DNA of 36,168 bases from Nanobdellota archaeon. GTDB lineage: Archaea; Nanobdellota; Nanobdellia; Pacearchaeales; GW2011-AR1. Numbering within the stretch: position 1 is the first letter of the stretch; each line of letters opens with the position of its first letter. The stretch covers positions 1 through 36,168 of the forward strand of contig JAFCCD010000003.1 of NCBI GenBank assembly GCA_017610405.1, written 5' to 3'. The position numbers and the translations under genes were made by a program. The notes below the pieces were generated by a model, which searched no databases, had not been told where the DNA came from, and saw nothing but the letters and a program-made list of their open reading frames with translations. Shown here piece by piece: positions 7,127-15,412 of the stretch.

Positions 7127-7206
7127 CGCCCTGACCAGGAATCGAACCTGGGAGTCCAAAGGACCACGATTTCCAGTCGTGTGCAATACCACTATGCGAT
7201 CAGGGC
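7127..7206 (-). tRNA. tRNA-Ser (GGA)
   Basis: The acceptor GCCCTGA/TCAGGGC is perfect. The D stem is GCA/TGC, and the anticodon stem CACGA/TCGTG carries loop CTGGAAA (anticodon GGA). A long variable arm GTCC-TTT-GGAC marks the class II tRNA. The T stem is CCAGG/CCTGG with loop TTCGATT, and the discriminator is G. A fragment resembling its 3' end lies at 6560-6582. Confidence 0.94.
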
Positions 7207-7290
7207 CTATAGAAATAATTCAAAAAGAGAAATATATAAAATTAACTTATTCTTTCTGTAAATTTTAATTTATAGCAAAAACTGATTAAA

Positions 7291-7599
7291 TCAGTCTTTC
7301 ATCTCAATCTTTATATTCACGTTTTTTGGAATCTGCATTCTCATAATATGGTGAAGAACTTTTTCATTTGCAGGTAGATCTATAATTCTCTTATGAATTC
7401 TCATTTCAAAATTATCAAATGTTGCAGTGCCATCACCACATGGAGATTTCCTAGTTGTTATCTTGAGTTTTTTTGTTGGCAAGGGAATTGGTCCTGAAAT
7501 TGTTATTCCTGATTTTTTTGCTATATCTCTAATAGAATTACAAATATTATTAATCATTTCTATATCTATGCTATTAAGCTTTATTCGAACTTTTGGCAT
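7291..7599 (-). CDS. rps10: Ribosomal protein S10 (uS10)
   Basis: A 102-residue small-subunit protein of normal archaeal length. Signature segments are SGPIPLPTKKLKITTRKSPC and FEMRIHKRIIDL, with the hydrophobic C-terminal strand VNIKIEMKD. It is alone here: EF-1A, its usual neighbour in many archaea, is absent on either side. Upstream of the ATG (7599) is A+T-rich sequence with a TTTAAAAATAAATATT-type TATA region. Confidence 0.95.
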   Translation of the reverse strand: MPKVRIKLNSIDIEMINNICNSIRDIAKKSGITISGPIPLPTKKLKITTRKSPCGDGTATFDNFEMRIHKRIIDLPANEKVLHHIMRMQIPKNVNIKIEMKD

Positions 7600-7737
7600 T
7601 TTTATTAACCTTATAATAAGATTTAATATTTATTTTTAAATGTTATCTTTTAAATTTGTTAATTATTATCTCCCTAATTTGTCAAAAACCTTTTTATACT
7701 AAACTTTTTATTATTATATATTCAATAAAAGAGGAAA

Positions 7738-9444
7738 ATGACAGAAGTATTTATACAAATCAGTTTTATGATTCTTATTGTTCTCGTGGTCTCATTCATA
7801 ATGAGATTACTAAAACAGCCCCTAATTGTCGGCTATATTATTTCAGGAGTTATTGTTGGCCCTTATTTTTTAGGTATTTTACCCGGAATTGATGCAATCC
7901 ATACGTTCTCAGAAATTGGAATAGCTCTTTTACTTTTTATCGTTGGTCTTCATTTAACTCCTAAAGTAATAAAAGAAGTAGGTAAAATTTCTCTTATTAC
8001 AGGGCTAGGACAAATATTCTTCACAGCAATAATTGGTTATTTAATAGCTAATTTATTAGGATTTAATGTTATAACTTCGATTTATATTGCATGCGCACTT
8101 ACATTCTCATCTACAATTATCATACTTAAGCTTCTTTCTGATAAGGGAGATTTAGATAACCTCTATGGAAAAATTTCAATTGGTTTTTTATTAGTCCAGG
8201 ATTTTGTTGCTATACTAGCTCTTATTATTATTTCTTCTCTTTCAACAGGACAAAACTTTCTCAGTTCAGTTGGTTTTACGCTCTTAAAAGGGGCTGGATT
8301 ACTTTTTATTTTAATTCTAATAAGCATTTTTTGCCTTCCTAAATTTCAGAGATTCTTTGCAAAATCTCAAGAATTTTTATTTGTATTTTCTATGGCCTGG
8401 GGACTTGGAATAGCTTCACTATTTTATTTTATAGGATTATCTATTGAAATTGGAGCTCTTATTGCAGGTGTTTTATTATCCATATCACCATATCATCTTG
8501 AAATGAGTTCAAAACTCAAACCTTTAAGAGATTTCTTTATAATTTCATTCTTCTTACTTTTAGGAGCACAGATAGCAATAATTAATATTGGATCAATGAT
8601 TGTTCCTGCCCTTATATTATCCTTACTAATCATTATAGGAAACCCTTTAATCATAATGATTTTAATGGGAATGGAGGGTTTCACTAAAAAAACAGGTTTT
8701 CTTGCAGGACTTACTATTGCACAAATAGGAGAATTCTCTTTAATTGTTGTTGCGCTTGGTGCAAAAGTAGGACATATATCAAATGAAATTCTTTCATTAA
8801 TAACATTAGTAAGCGTTATCACAATCGGGGTTTGCACTTATCTTGTACTTTATTCAAATAAAATATATCATTTATTGGAAAAATACCTTTCAATATTTGA
8901 AAGAAAAAAGATTAGTGAAAAGAGAAAAATAGATAAAAATATAGAAGCTGTTTTATTTGGTTATAATAGAATAGGATTTGGAATTCTTAGTTCATTGAAA
9001 AAGATAAAAAAGAAGTATCTTGTTGTAGATTTTAATCCTGATGTGATTGCTGATTTAAAAAAATTAGGAATCCCAAGTGTGTATGGGGATATTGATGACG
9101 ATCGTCTTTTAAGAGAACTGCCATTAAAAAAATTAAAACTCGCAATATCAACAATTCCTGATTTTGATACTAACGAACTTCTTATTGAAACAATAAAAGC
9201 AGAAAATCCAAAAGCAATAGTTATTGTAAGAGCACATACAATAAATGATTCTATGGAGTTATATAAAAAAGGAGCTGATTATGTTTTAACTCCTCATTTT
9301 CTGGGGGGAGAATATTTAGCAAAGATGTTAAAAGAAATAAAAACAGACGGAGAAGGATATAAAAAAGAACGTGAAAAGCACATAAAAATGCTTACTCAGA
9401 GATTTGATAAAGGTCAAGAACATCCAGAAGTCAAAAAGAACTAA
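7738..9444 (+). CDS. Kef-type cation/proton antiporter with C-terminal TrkA-N domain
   Basis: A 568-residue CPA2-family transporter. Residues 1-385 hold about twelve hydrophobic segments of the Na+/H+ exchanger fold, with QPLIVGYIISGVIVGP in the first repeat and TFSSTIIILKLLSDKGDL and LVQDFVAI later, typical of Kef/GerN relatives. Residues ~400-520 are a Rossmann TrkA-N domain: VLFGYNRIG (Gly-rich turn with Tyr-Asn in place of the usual second Gly), VVDFNPDV as the acidic end of strand 2, and YGDIDD. The K+ or Na+ specificity is not decidable. It is monocistronic with a TATA-like stretch near 7690 and an AGAGGA ribosome-binding site before the ATG. Confidence 0.9.
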   Translation: MTEVFIQISFMILIVLVVSFIMRLLKQPLIVGYIISGVIVGPYFLGILPGIDAIHTFSEIGIALLLFIVGLHLTPKVIKEVGKISLITGLGQIFFTAIIGYLIANLLGFNVITSIYIACALTFSSTIIILKLLSDKGDLDNLYGKISIGFLLVQDFVAILALIIISSLSTGQNFLSSVGFTLLKGAGLLFILILISIFCLPKFQRFFAKSQEFLFVFSMAWGLGIASLFYFIGLSIEIGALIAGVLLSISPYHLEMSSKLKPLRDFFIISFFLLLGAQIAIINIGSMIVPALILSLLIIIGNPLIIMILMGMEGFTKKTGFLAGLTIAQIGEFSLIVVALGAKVGHISNEILSLITLVSVITIGVCTYLVLYSNKIYHLLEKYLSIFERKKISEKRKIDKNIEAVLFGYNRIGFGILSSLKKIKKKYLVVDFNPDVIADLKKLGIPSVYGDIDDDRLLRELPLKKLKLAISTIPDFDTNELLIETIKAENPKAIVIVRAHTINDSMELYKKGADYVLTPHFLGGEYLAKMLKEIKTDGEGYKKEREKHIKMLTQRFDKGQEHPEVKKN

Positions 9445-9447
9445 AAT

Positions 9448-10131
9448 TTATTTCTCTTCAGTTTCTTTAGGAGTTTCAATTTCTGCAATTTCAAATATAT
9501 TAAATATAAATTCAAAGAATCTTAAAATAATTTCAAGGAGAATTATAAACAATAGATATGCTATTATTCCTTCAAAGAAAGAGGATATCTCGCTGAATCT
9601 CGATGATACTCTACCCATAATATTAGTGAAAAGAGTTGGATTTAAAACAGAAACTGCTAAAAAAGAAAATGGGAGAATTTTTGCAAGTTCTTTTGCAAGG
9701 TTTTCACCATATTTTGGAATATAAGAACACATTCTAATAGCTGCAATTGCAACTGCAGATATAAAGAGAATATGGTTTACTGTATTCGTTGCTACAGCTT
9801 CTTCTACAAATAAAATCAGGAAAAAAGTAAATATAGCATACCAAAAGAAAATTATGAAAGGTATTAGAAGGATATATTCTATTAGATAAAATCCAGCTGC
9901 AATTACTTTTGTCCAAAAAGGATTAGCCGCCTTATTATATTTATTAAGATTAAACTTAAAAATATTTTTCGTTCCTATAAATTTATAAAATTTCCAAATA
10001 AAAATAGAATAAATAACTATCATTAAAACAAGTAAAAAAAGACTAAGAAAATTCTGAAGTAAAGGTGGGAGTGCGGATATAAAATTTCCATATTCCTGAA
10101 CAAATTTAGAAAAAAAATCACCTATACTCAT
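9448..10131 (-). CDS. Polytopic membrane protein, unknown function
   Basis: A 227-residue protein with about five transmembrane stretches (about 25-48, 80-105, 115-135, 150-170 and 185-210). The first loop is basic and Asn/Lys-rich (about 52-70). The C-terminus EIAEIETPKETEEK is acidic. No motif links it to a family I know. It is convergent with the antiporter, with only three bases between the two stops. Its start at 10131 faces the SerRS gene, so the two genes share a divergent promoter region. The reading frame is long and free of rare features, so it is very likely real. Confidence 0.7.
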   Translation of the reverse strand: MSIGDFFSKFVQEYGNFISALPPLLQNFLSLFLLVLMIVIYSIFIWKFYKFIGTKNIFKFNLNKYNKAANPFWTKVIAAGFYLIEYILLIPFIIFFWYAIFTFFLILFVEEAVATNTVNHILFISAVAIAAIRMCSYIPKYGENLAKELAKILPFSFLAVSVLNPTLFTNIMGRVSSRFSEISSFFEGIIAYLLFIILLEIILRFFEFIFNIFEIAEIETPKETEEK

Positions 10132-10170
10132 AAGTAAATTTAGCTTTCGTTATTTTTAAATCTTTCAATA

Positions 10171-10180
10171 AATTTAAATA
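10171..10180 (+). promoter_or_regulatory. TATA box of the SerRS gene
   Basis: AATTTAAATA ends 22 bases before the ATG at 10202, the spacing expected for a leaderless archaeal transcript. No ribosome-binding site is seen between the box and the start. Confidence 0.5.
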
Positions 10181-10201
10181 TAATCCTTCTTTGATCCAAA
10201 T

Positions 10202-11479
10202 ATGATTGATATAAAATTGGTGAGAGAAAATCCTAAATTAGTCAAAGATAATCTAAAAAAGAAATTTCAGGATGAAAAACTTCCCCTAGTAGATAAAGTT
10301 AGAAAACTCGACGAAGAATGGAGAAAACTGAAATACACAGGAGACTCTTTAAGATCAAAACGTAATAATATTTCTCAAGAAATAAATCAAGCGAAAAAAC
10401 AAAAGAAAGATTCAAAAGCCTTGATAAAGAAAGCTAAAGAAATTCCAAAAAAATTAAAGAAACTTGAAGAAAAAGGGAAAAAATTAGAAGTGGAAATTAA
10501 GGAGATAATGTTAAAGATTCCAAATATAATTCATAAATCTGTTCCTATAGGAAAAGATAGTAAATCTAATGTTGAAATAAAAAAAGTAGGAAAACCAAAA
10601 AAACCAAAATACAAAATTTTCAATCATGCAGAGCTAGCTGAAAAGTTAGGAGGGGCTGATTTTGATTCTGCAAGGAAAATGTCTGGAAAAGGATTTTATT
10701 TCTTAAAAGGGGATCTAGCTCTTTTAAGTGCAGCTATAATTAATTTTTCTAGAGATTATATGGTTAAAAAAGGATTTGAATATGTAGAGCCTCCCTTAAT
10801 GATTAGAAAAAAAGTTGTTCAGGGGGTAATGAGTTTTGGAGAAATTGAAGCAATGATGTATAAAGTTGATGGGGAAGACCTATATCCTATTGCAACTTCT
10901 GAACATCCATTAATAGGTATGTTTATGGATAAAAAAATTAGAAAAAAAGATTTACCTATTAAAATTACAGGTTATTCTTCCTGCTTTAGAAAAGAAGTAG
11001 GTGCACATGGTATAGAAGAAAAAGGATTTTTTAGAGTCCATCAATTTAATAAACAAGAAATGGTAGTTGTTTGTGAACCTTCTGAATCTTACAAATGGTA
11101 TGATAAAATGTTACAATATGCCCTTGATATATATAAAGCATTAAATATTCCTGTAAGAGTTTTAGAGATGGCATCAGGAGATTTAGCAGATTTAAAGGCA
11201 AAATCTTGTGATATAGAAGCATGGAGTCCTAAACAAGAAAAGTATTATGAAGTTGGTTCTTTAACAAATATGGAAGAAGCCCAAGCAAGAAGATTAGATA
11301 TTAAAATACAAGGAGGAGATAAATCCTATTTTGCCCATACATTAAATAATACTGTCATTGCAACACCAAGAGCATTAATAGCCATTATGGAAAACAACCA
11401 ACAAAAAGAAGGCTCAATTAAAATTCCAAAAGCACTTCAAAAATATATGAATAATCAGAAAATAATCAAGAAGAACTGA
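10202..11479 (+). CDS. serS: Seryl-tRNA synthetase
   Basis: A 425-residue class II synthetase that charges tRNA-Ser. Residues 1-110 form the long antiparallel coiled coil that grips the tRNA variable arm (RSKRNNISQEINQAKKQK is in its middle). The catalytic domain follows: motif 2 region around YSSCFRKEVGAHGIEEKGFF, and motif 3 at TLNNTVIATPRALIAIMEN. This is the common SerRS type, not the zinc-containing methanogen type. It is of normal length. Two class II tRNA-Ser genes lie in the same window, but not adjacent. It is followed 52 bases later by an acyltransferase with its own TATA box. Confidence 0.96.
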   Translation: MIDIKLVRENPKLVKDNLKKKFQDEKLPLVDKVRKLDEEWRKLKYTGDSLRSKRNNISQEINQAKKQKKDSKALIKKAKEIPKKLKKLEEKGKKLEVEIKEIMLKIPNIIHKSVPIGKDSKSNVEIKKVGKPKKPKYKIFNHAELAEKLGGADFDSARKMSGKGFYFLKGDLALLSAAIINFSRDYMVKKGFEYVEPPLMIRKKVVQGVMSFGEIEAMMYKVDGEDLYPIATSEHPLIGMFMDKKIRKKDLPIKITGYSSCFRKEVGAHGIEEKGFFRVHQFNKQEMVVVCEPSESYKWYDKMLQYALDIYKALNIPVRVLEMASGDLADLKAKSCDIEAWSPKQEKYYEVGSLTNMEEAQARRLDIKIQGGDKSYFAHTLNNTVIATPRALIAIMENNQQKEGSIKIPKALQKYMNNQKIIKKN

Positions 11480-11531
11480 GGATATAATTCTTTACATATA
11501 TCTTTTTAAATTATAATCTTTAATTTTGAAA

Positions 11532-12428
11532 ATGGTAAAACCACTAAAAAATGCTTGGGGCTTTTTCGGAGAATTATGGAGATTAAAAAAATACGTTCCA
11601 GAAATAAAATCATGTCTTCAATATTTTAAACAAGACAAAAACACAGGAAAAATTCTGGAAAACATGATTAATATTGCAAAAAATAATCCAAGATTGGATA
11701 ATTTGTTAAAAATTAGTAAAACACATGAAATGCTCTTTAAAGTTGAAAAAAGAGCAGAAGAAAAAAACTGGAACTATGCATGTCAAGAAGCTTTAAAGGA
11801 AATGGAAGTAGATTATACATTAAAAGGTATAGAAAATATTCCTGTGAATGGAGGAACACTATATGTTTGTAATCATCCTTATGGTATTTTAGATGGCGCT
11901 ATATTATTTGGTGGCCTTGGTTATGTTCTTAATAAAAAAGAAAGAAAATTAAAAGTAATTGTAAAAGACCATTTTGAATTTATTAAAGAAATTGAAAAAG
12001 AAGTTTATTTTGTGCCTTCAAAAGGGGAAAAAACAAATTTAAGTTCTATTAGAAGTTATTTAAAATATCTTGATGATGGTGGAGATCTAGCAATATATCC
12101 TTCTGGAAGAATATCAAATGCAGGACTTAAAGAATATCCTTGGAAAAATGGTTTAAAGAACCTTATTACACATTCTTCTAATATAGTTCCAATGTGGTTT
12201 TCAGGACCTAACCATGCAAAAGCATATAATTTCTTTTCAAAATTTAAAAAAACAGAAAAACTAAGAAATATTTTCTCATTAAAAGAATTATGGAACAAAG
12301 AGGGAAAAAGGGTTATACTAAATATTGGAAAACCAATCAAATCTAGCGAATTAAAAGAAAGAAAAGATATTAAAGAAAAAGGCGAATATCTAAGAAAAAT
12401 CGCAGAAACACTAAAAGTTGCTGTTTAA
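11532..12428 (+). CDS. PlsC-like glycerol/lysolipid acyltransferase
   Basis: A 298-residue member of the lysophospholipid acyltransferase superfamily. The acyltransferase motif is LYVCNHPYGILDG with His and Asp in the HPYGILD arrangement. The later IYPSGRISN corresponds to the second substrate-binding motif and GLKNLITHSSNIVPMWFSG to the downstream strand. There is no clear transmembrane segment, so it is probably peripheral. An acyl-glycerol lipid role is puzzling in an archaeon with ether lipids; such genes do occur in DPANN archaea, and the substrate is open. ATG 11532 is preferred over the TTG at 11526; a TATA-like TTTTTAAATTAT precedes it. Confidence 0.82.
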   Translation: MVKPLKNAWGFFGELWRLKKYVPEIKSCLQYFKQDKNTGKILENMINIAKNNPRLDNLLKISKTHEMLFKVEKRAEEKNWNYACQEALKEMEVDYTLKGIENIPVNGGTLYVCNHPYGILDGAILFGGLGYVLNKKERKLKVIVKDHFEFIKEIEKEVYFVPSKGEKTNLSSIRSYLKYLDDGGDLAIYPSGRISNAGLKEYPWKNGLKNLITHSSNIVPMWFSGPNHAKAYNFFSKFKKTEKLRNIFSLKELWNKEGKRVILNIGKPIKSSELKERKDIKEKGEYLRKIAETLKVAV

Positions 12429-12470
12429 TATATTTATTAAATTAAGAGAACTATTTTTATTTCTATATCT

Positions 12471-13358
12471 TTAATCCCATGAGTAATTTATACTTCCTGT
12501 AATTGAAGGAATTACTCCAAAGGGGGTCTTATTAAGTTTGCTTTCAAGATTTAAGATTCCTATTTTTTCTTGAAGAATAATACTCAGTTTATCATTCTTT
12601 TGTTGATTTTTACAATTCTTCAAAACATAATTAATTCTGAGTTTGCCAGGAAAACCAATTCTGTCAAGTGCATAATCAAGATTTGCAGAAGTAATCATCA
12701 CATTATCTCTAAACTGCTGTGCAACATTAAAATCTACTCCTTTATAACTCTTTGAAATTGAGTAATTAAATTGCTTATTATTAAAATCATAAAACATATC
12801 GAGCTTTGCTACTTTTATAAAAGCTGTTTCTATTTTTCCCTTAATTAAATTATTGTTTCCGACAATAACTTCAATTGAATTCTTATTTTTACTAGCTCTA
12901 AAATTGAAAGCCGTTTTATTCTTTATAGGATCAATAAAACCCCTAACACTAAAATTACCTATTTCCCCGCCCAGCTGAATGTTTTTAATATCTCTTTCTC
13001 TTGTTAACTCTCCGCCAACATACCATTTAACATCTTTCTTTTCATCTTCTCCAAAATTAGAAGTTTTTGTATAGAGAAGTTTAATATCTTGGGGGTTATA
13101 TAACTGATGAGATTGAATACGATTATGATTCTGCTTTATATTGTCTTGCATAGAAATTTCTTTCTTTATTTTGGCATTAAAATTGCTAAAATTTTTTCCC
13201 AGGCTTTCCAATTGCTCTTTTGTCAGCTTTTTAACTTGCTTTGCTTTAACAGTTGGTTCTAATATCTTATGGGATTCTTGGGCATAACCATTCCTAGCGA
13301 ATAAAGACATAAGAACAGCTAGAGAAAGTGTTCCAATAACTTTTTTTATATCATCCAT
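12471..13358 (-). CDS. Secreted protein rich in beta strands, outer-membrane-protein-like
   Basis: A 295-residue protein from ATG 13358, which has GGTGA seven bases upstream; the longer reading starts at a TTG. A signal peptide spans about residues 1-25 (basic start, TLSLAVLMSLFA core, cleavage likely near NGYAQ). Residues 25-85 are helical and charged. From about residue 100 on, the chain is a series of 8-12 residue alternating polar/nonpolar strands joined by short turns (WYVGGELTRE, GNFSVRGFID and FNYSISKSYK are examples), ending in a Trp-containing strand. That pattern is typical of bacterial outer-membrane barrels or large beta sheets and unusual in an archaeon. I recognise no family. 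It is transcribed away from tRNA-Asp. Confidence 0.6.
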   Translation of the reverse strand: MDDIKKVIGTLSLAVLMSLFARNGYAQESHKILEPTVKAKQVKKLTKEQLESLGKNFSNFNAKIKKEISMQDNIKQNHNRIQSHQLYNPQDIKLLYTKTSNFGEDEKKDVKWYVGGELTRERDIKNIQLGGEIGNFSVRGFIDPIKNKTAFNFRASKNKNSIEVIVGNNNLIKGKIETAFIKVAKLDMFYDFNNKQFNYSISKSYKGVDFNVAQQFRDNVMITSANLDYALDRIGFPGKLRINYVLKNCKNQQKNDKLSIILQEKIGILNLESKLNKTPFGVIPSITGSINYSWD

Positions 13359-13486
13359 CTCATTCACCTTTAGTATAATTAATACAACTATGTTCAATAA
13401 CTATTTAAATATTTTTCTAAAAAATAAGAAAAACTTCAAATAATAAGATTTAAAAATTAATCCTAACATAATATTTTGTTTTAAAA

Positions 13487-13558
13487 GCCTCAATGGTCTA
13501 ATGGCTATGACGCTAGCCTGTCGCGCTGGAGACCCGGGTTCGATTCCCGGTTGGGGCG
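13487..13558 (+). tRNA. tRNA-Asp (GTC)
   Basis: The acceptor GCCTCAA/TTGGGGC pairs fully (one U-G). The D stem is GTC/GAC, and the anticodon stem CTAGC/GCTGG carries loop CTGTCGC (anticodon GTC). The T stem is CCGGG/CCCGG with loop TTCGATT, and the discriminator is G. It has no intron and no encoded CCA. Its 3' 21 bases recur with one change at 17311-17331, and looser copies lie in between. Confidence 0.95.
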
Positions 13559-13607
13559 TAAACCTTTTATACATTATTTTCTTTAGATTATAAAGAGGAG
13601 GTGAAAA

Positions 13608-13811
13608 ATGATAAAAATTTGGAAAAAAGCTCAGAAGAGACTTGATCATTGGGATACAGGTTTGATAAAATTCGGTTCGATGGCCCTTATCTTATTCATT
13701 ATAACTATCTGGCCTGCAGTGATGGATTTGGTGCGCTCGATTCACTGGGGATGGTTCTTAGCAGCAGTTATAGTCCTTTTCGCAAGACCATTCAAGAGGG
13801 CGTATCTGTAA
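13608..13811 (+). CDS. Small two-helix membrane protein
   Basis: A 67-residue protein. The amphipathic basic N-terminus (KIWKKAQKRLDHWD) is followed by two hydrophobic segments (about 22-41 and 47-61) and a short basic tail (FKRAYL). It has the strongest ribosome-binding site seen in the window, GGAGGTGA five bases before the ATG. Function is unknown. It is the first gene after tRNA-Asp, 49 bases beyond it, and is followed by repeat copy A. Confidence 0.7.
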   Translation: MIKIWKKAQKRLDHWDTGLIKFGSMALILFIITIWPAVMDLVRSIHWGWFLAAVIVLFARPFKRAYL

Positions 13812-13885
13812 TAACAAAATGGCAAAACCAAAATCATAAATTTAACAGGAACCCCATGTTCCTTTTCTTTCTTTTTATTTTAATT

Positions 13886-13908
13886 CCCCCTACTCTTCCA
13901 GTTGGGTG
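13886..13908 (+). repeat. tRNA-3'-end-like repeat, copy A
   Basis: CCCCCTACTCTT is followed by CCAGTTGGGTG, which matches the T-stem and acceptor 3' strands of tRNA-Asp (CCGGTTGGGGCG) with one base missing and two changed. It lies between the small membrane gene and the 3' end of the convergent helicase gene. Confidence 0.5.
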
Positions 13909-13911
13909 TTT

Positions 13912-15282
13912 TCAATATCTTCTAGAACCACTTCTTCTTTGATTACCTCTTCCTCGACTAGGCCTTTTGTTATATCTTGAATTGCTACTTCTTCCTCTAT
14001 TGGAAGTTCTGCTGTCGCTTCTTCCCCTACTAGGTCTTCTATCCTTTGGACCGCTACTTTTTCCACTAAAACCCCTATTACTACTTCTTTGAGGAATCCT
14101 TCTGCTCCAGTTAGTACTATCTCTGCTATAACTTCTTCTAACAGGCCTTTTATTCAAAATTATTTGAACTCTTTTTATATATGGAACTTTTATAGGAGCA
14201 ATTTTTAACTCTTCATCTCGAGAAACATTGCTAAAATTTGCATAATCTCTACTACATAATAGACTAATTGCAATTCCTTCTTTTCCTGCACGTGCTGTTC
14301 TGCCAATTCTATGAATATAATCTACACTTGTTTTTGGCAAGTCGTAATTGTAAACATGACTTACTCCTGGAATATCAAGCCCTCTTGCAGCAACATCTGT
14401 GCAAACTAAAATGGTTGTTCCTCGGTTACTGTTAAATTCTTCCATAACCCTATTTCTTTGGTTTTGGCTTAATCCCCCATGAATTGGTTTTGCATATATC
14501 CCAAGATTATTCAAATTTTTAGTTATAAAATCAACATTTCTTCTAGTTCCACAAAAAACCATAACTAACTTTGCTCTTTCTTTTTTCAATAAATGAACTA
14601 ATAAAGAAAATTTTAAATTATCTTGAACATCATAATAAACTTGTTTTAGTTTTGTAGGACCTACATAAGATTCAACTGAAACTTCTTTTGCGTTTTTAGT
14701 ATATTTTTTTGCTAAATAATCTATGTCTACAGATATTGTTGCTGAAAAAAGCATTGTTTGTCTTTTTTCTGGGCATTGTTCTAAAATTTTGTGAACATCA
14801 AATTGAAAACCCATATCTAACATTCTATCTACTTCATCTAAAACAAGAAATTTAACCTGGCTTAAATCTAAAGTTCCTCTACCTAAATGATCTAATATTC
14901 TTCCAGGAGTTCCCACAACAACATCAGTATCTCCTAAATGCCTAATTTGATCTTGAATAGAAACTCCACCATAAACAGGCAAAACTTTCAAATTTTTATG
15001 TTTTGAAAATTCTGAAATTGCCATTGAAACTTGTTCAGCAAGTTCTCGCGTAGGTGTTAAAATTAAAGCTTGAACATCTTCACTTTTCTTCAAATTTTCA
15101 ATAATAGTTGAAGCAAATGCTAAAGTTTTTCCAGAACCTGTTGCAGAACCACCTATTACATCTTTGCCAGCTAACACTAATGGGATTGCTTTCTCCTGTA
15201 TTTCTAAAGGAGTTGTAATTCCCGCTTTTTCAAGCACTGTTACAAATTCTCGGCTTAGTCCGAGTTCTTTAAATGTCTTCAT
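13912..15282 (-). CDS. DEAD-box RNA helicase with Arg/Ser/Gly-rich tail
   Basis: A 456-residue ATP-dependent RNA helicase. The Q motif lies near FKELGLS/TPLEIQEKAI. Motif I is ATGSGKT, motif Ia PTRELAEQ, and motif II reads DEVD (a DExD variant of DEAD). Motif III is SAT, motif V TDVAARGLDI and motif VI HRIGRTARAGKEG. The two RecA domains end near residue 375, after which an Arg/Ser/Gly-rich tail of about 80 residues likely binds RNA. Such helicases act in ribosome assembly, RNA decay and cold adaptation. The ATG at 15282 is used rather than the TTG at 15288. Its upstream region holds nested inverted repeats (15304-15350). It is the only gene of the tRNA-Asp cassette region on the minus strand. 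Confidence 0.94.
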   Translation of the reverse strand: MKTFKELGLSREFVTVLEKAGITTPLEIQEKAIPLVLAGKDVIGGSATGSGKTLAFASTIIENLKKSEDVQALILTPTRELAEQVSMAISEFSKHKNLKVLPVYGGVSIQDQIRHLGDTDVVVGTPGRILDHLGRGTLDLSQVKFLVLDEVDRMLDMGFQFDVHKILEQCPEKRQTMLFSATISVDIDYLAKKYTKNAKEVSVESYVGPTKLKQVYYDVQDNLKFSLLVHLLKKERAKLVMVFCGTRRNVDFITKNLNNLGIYAKPIHGGLSQNQRNRVMEEFNSNRGTTILVCTDVAARGLDIPGVSHVYNYDLPKTSVDYIHRIGRTARAGKEGIAISLLCSRDYANFSNVSRDEELKIAPIKVPYIKRVQIILNKRPVRRSYSRDSTNWSRRIPQRSSNRGFSGKSSGPKDRRPSRGRSDSRTSNRGRSSNSRYNKRPSRGRGNQRRSGSRRY

Positions 15283-15303
15283 ATTCAATTATTTATCATA
15301 CAA

Positions 15304-15350
15304 TCAAGAAATATTCTTGAGCAAGTCTTTATGAGCAAGCTCCAAGACTT
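15304..15350 (-). promoter_or_regulatory. Palindrome plus nested hairpin upstream of the helicase gene
   Basis: TCAAGAA-ATA-TTCTTGA (15304-15320) is a perfect 7-bp inverted repeat. It is followed by AAGTCTT (15323-15329) pairing with AAGACTT (15344-15350), with GAGC/GCTC nested in the loop. The direct repeat GAGCAAG occurs at 15319 and 15333. If the helicase is transcribed from the TTATAAAC box on the minus strand (15383-15390), all of this lies in its 5' leader; otherwise it could be a double operator between divergent genes. Confidence 0.45.
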
Positions 15351-15382
15351 TAACAATATAATCATATTAAATGAAATTAGGG

Positions 15383-15390
15383 GTTTATAA
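15383..15390 (-). promoter_or_regulatory. Possible TATA box of the helicase gene
   Basis: TTATAAAC on the minus strand, about 100 bases before the helicase ATG. It would give a leader of some 75 bases that contains both inverted repeats. It sits ahead of the preferred GIY-YIG start (15413), which agrees with that start and disfavours the ATG at 15371. Confidence 0.3.
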
Positions 15391-15412
15391 GAGTATTAGT
15401 CTAATGGATAAT

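Noticed and set aside
9404-9724. Plus-strand open frame of 106 codons
   Set aside because: It is a shadow of the membrane-protein gene on the minus strand and overlaps the end of the antiporter; composition is not protein-like.
13672-13760. T-loop-like GGTTCGATGG and GCTCGATTCACTGGGG inside the small membrane gene
   Set aside because: Both are in a good coding frame, and neither continues as a T stem or acceptor end.
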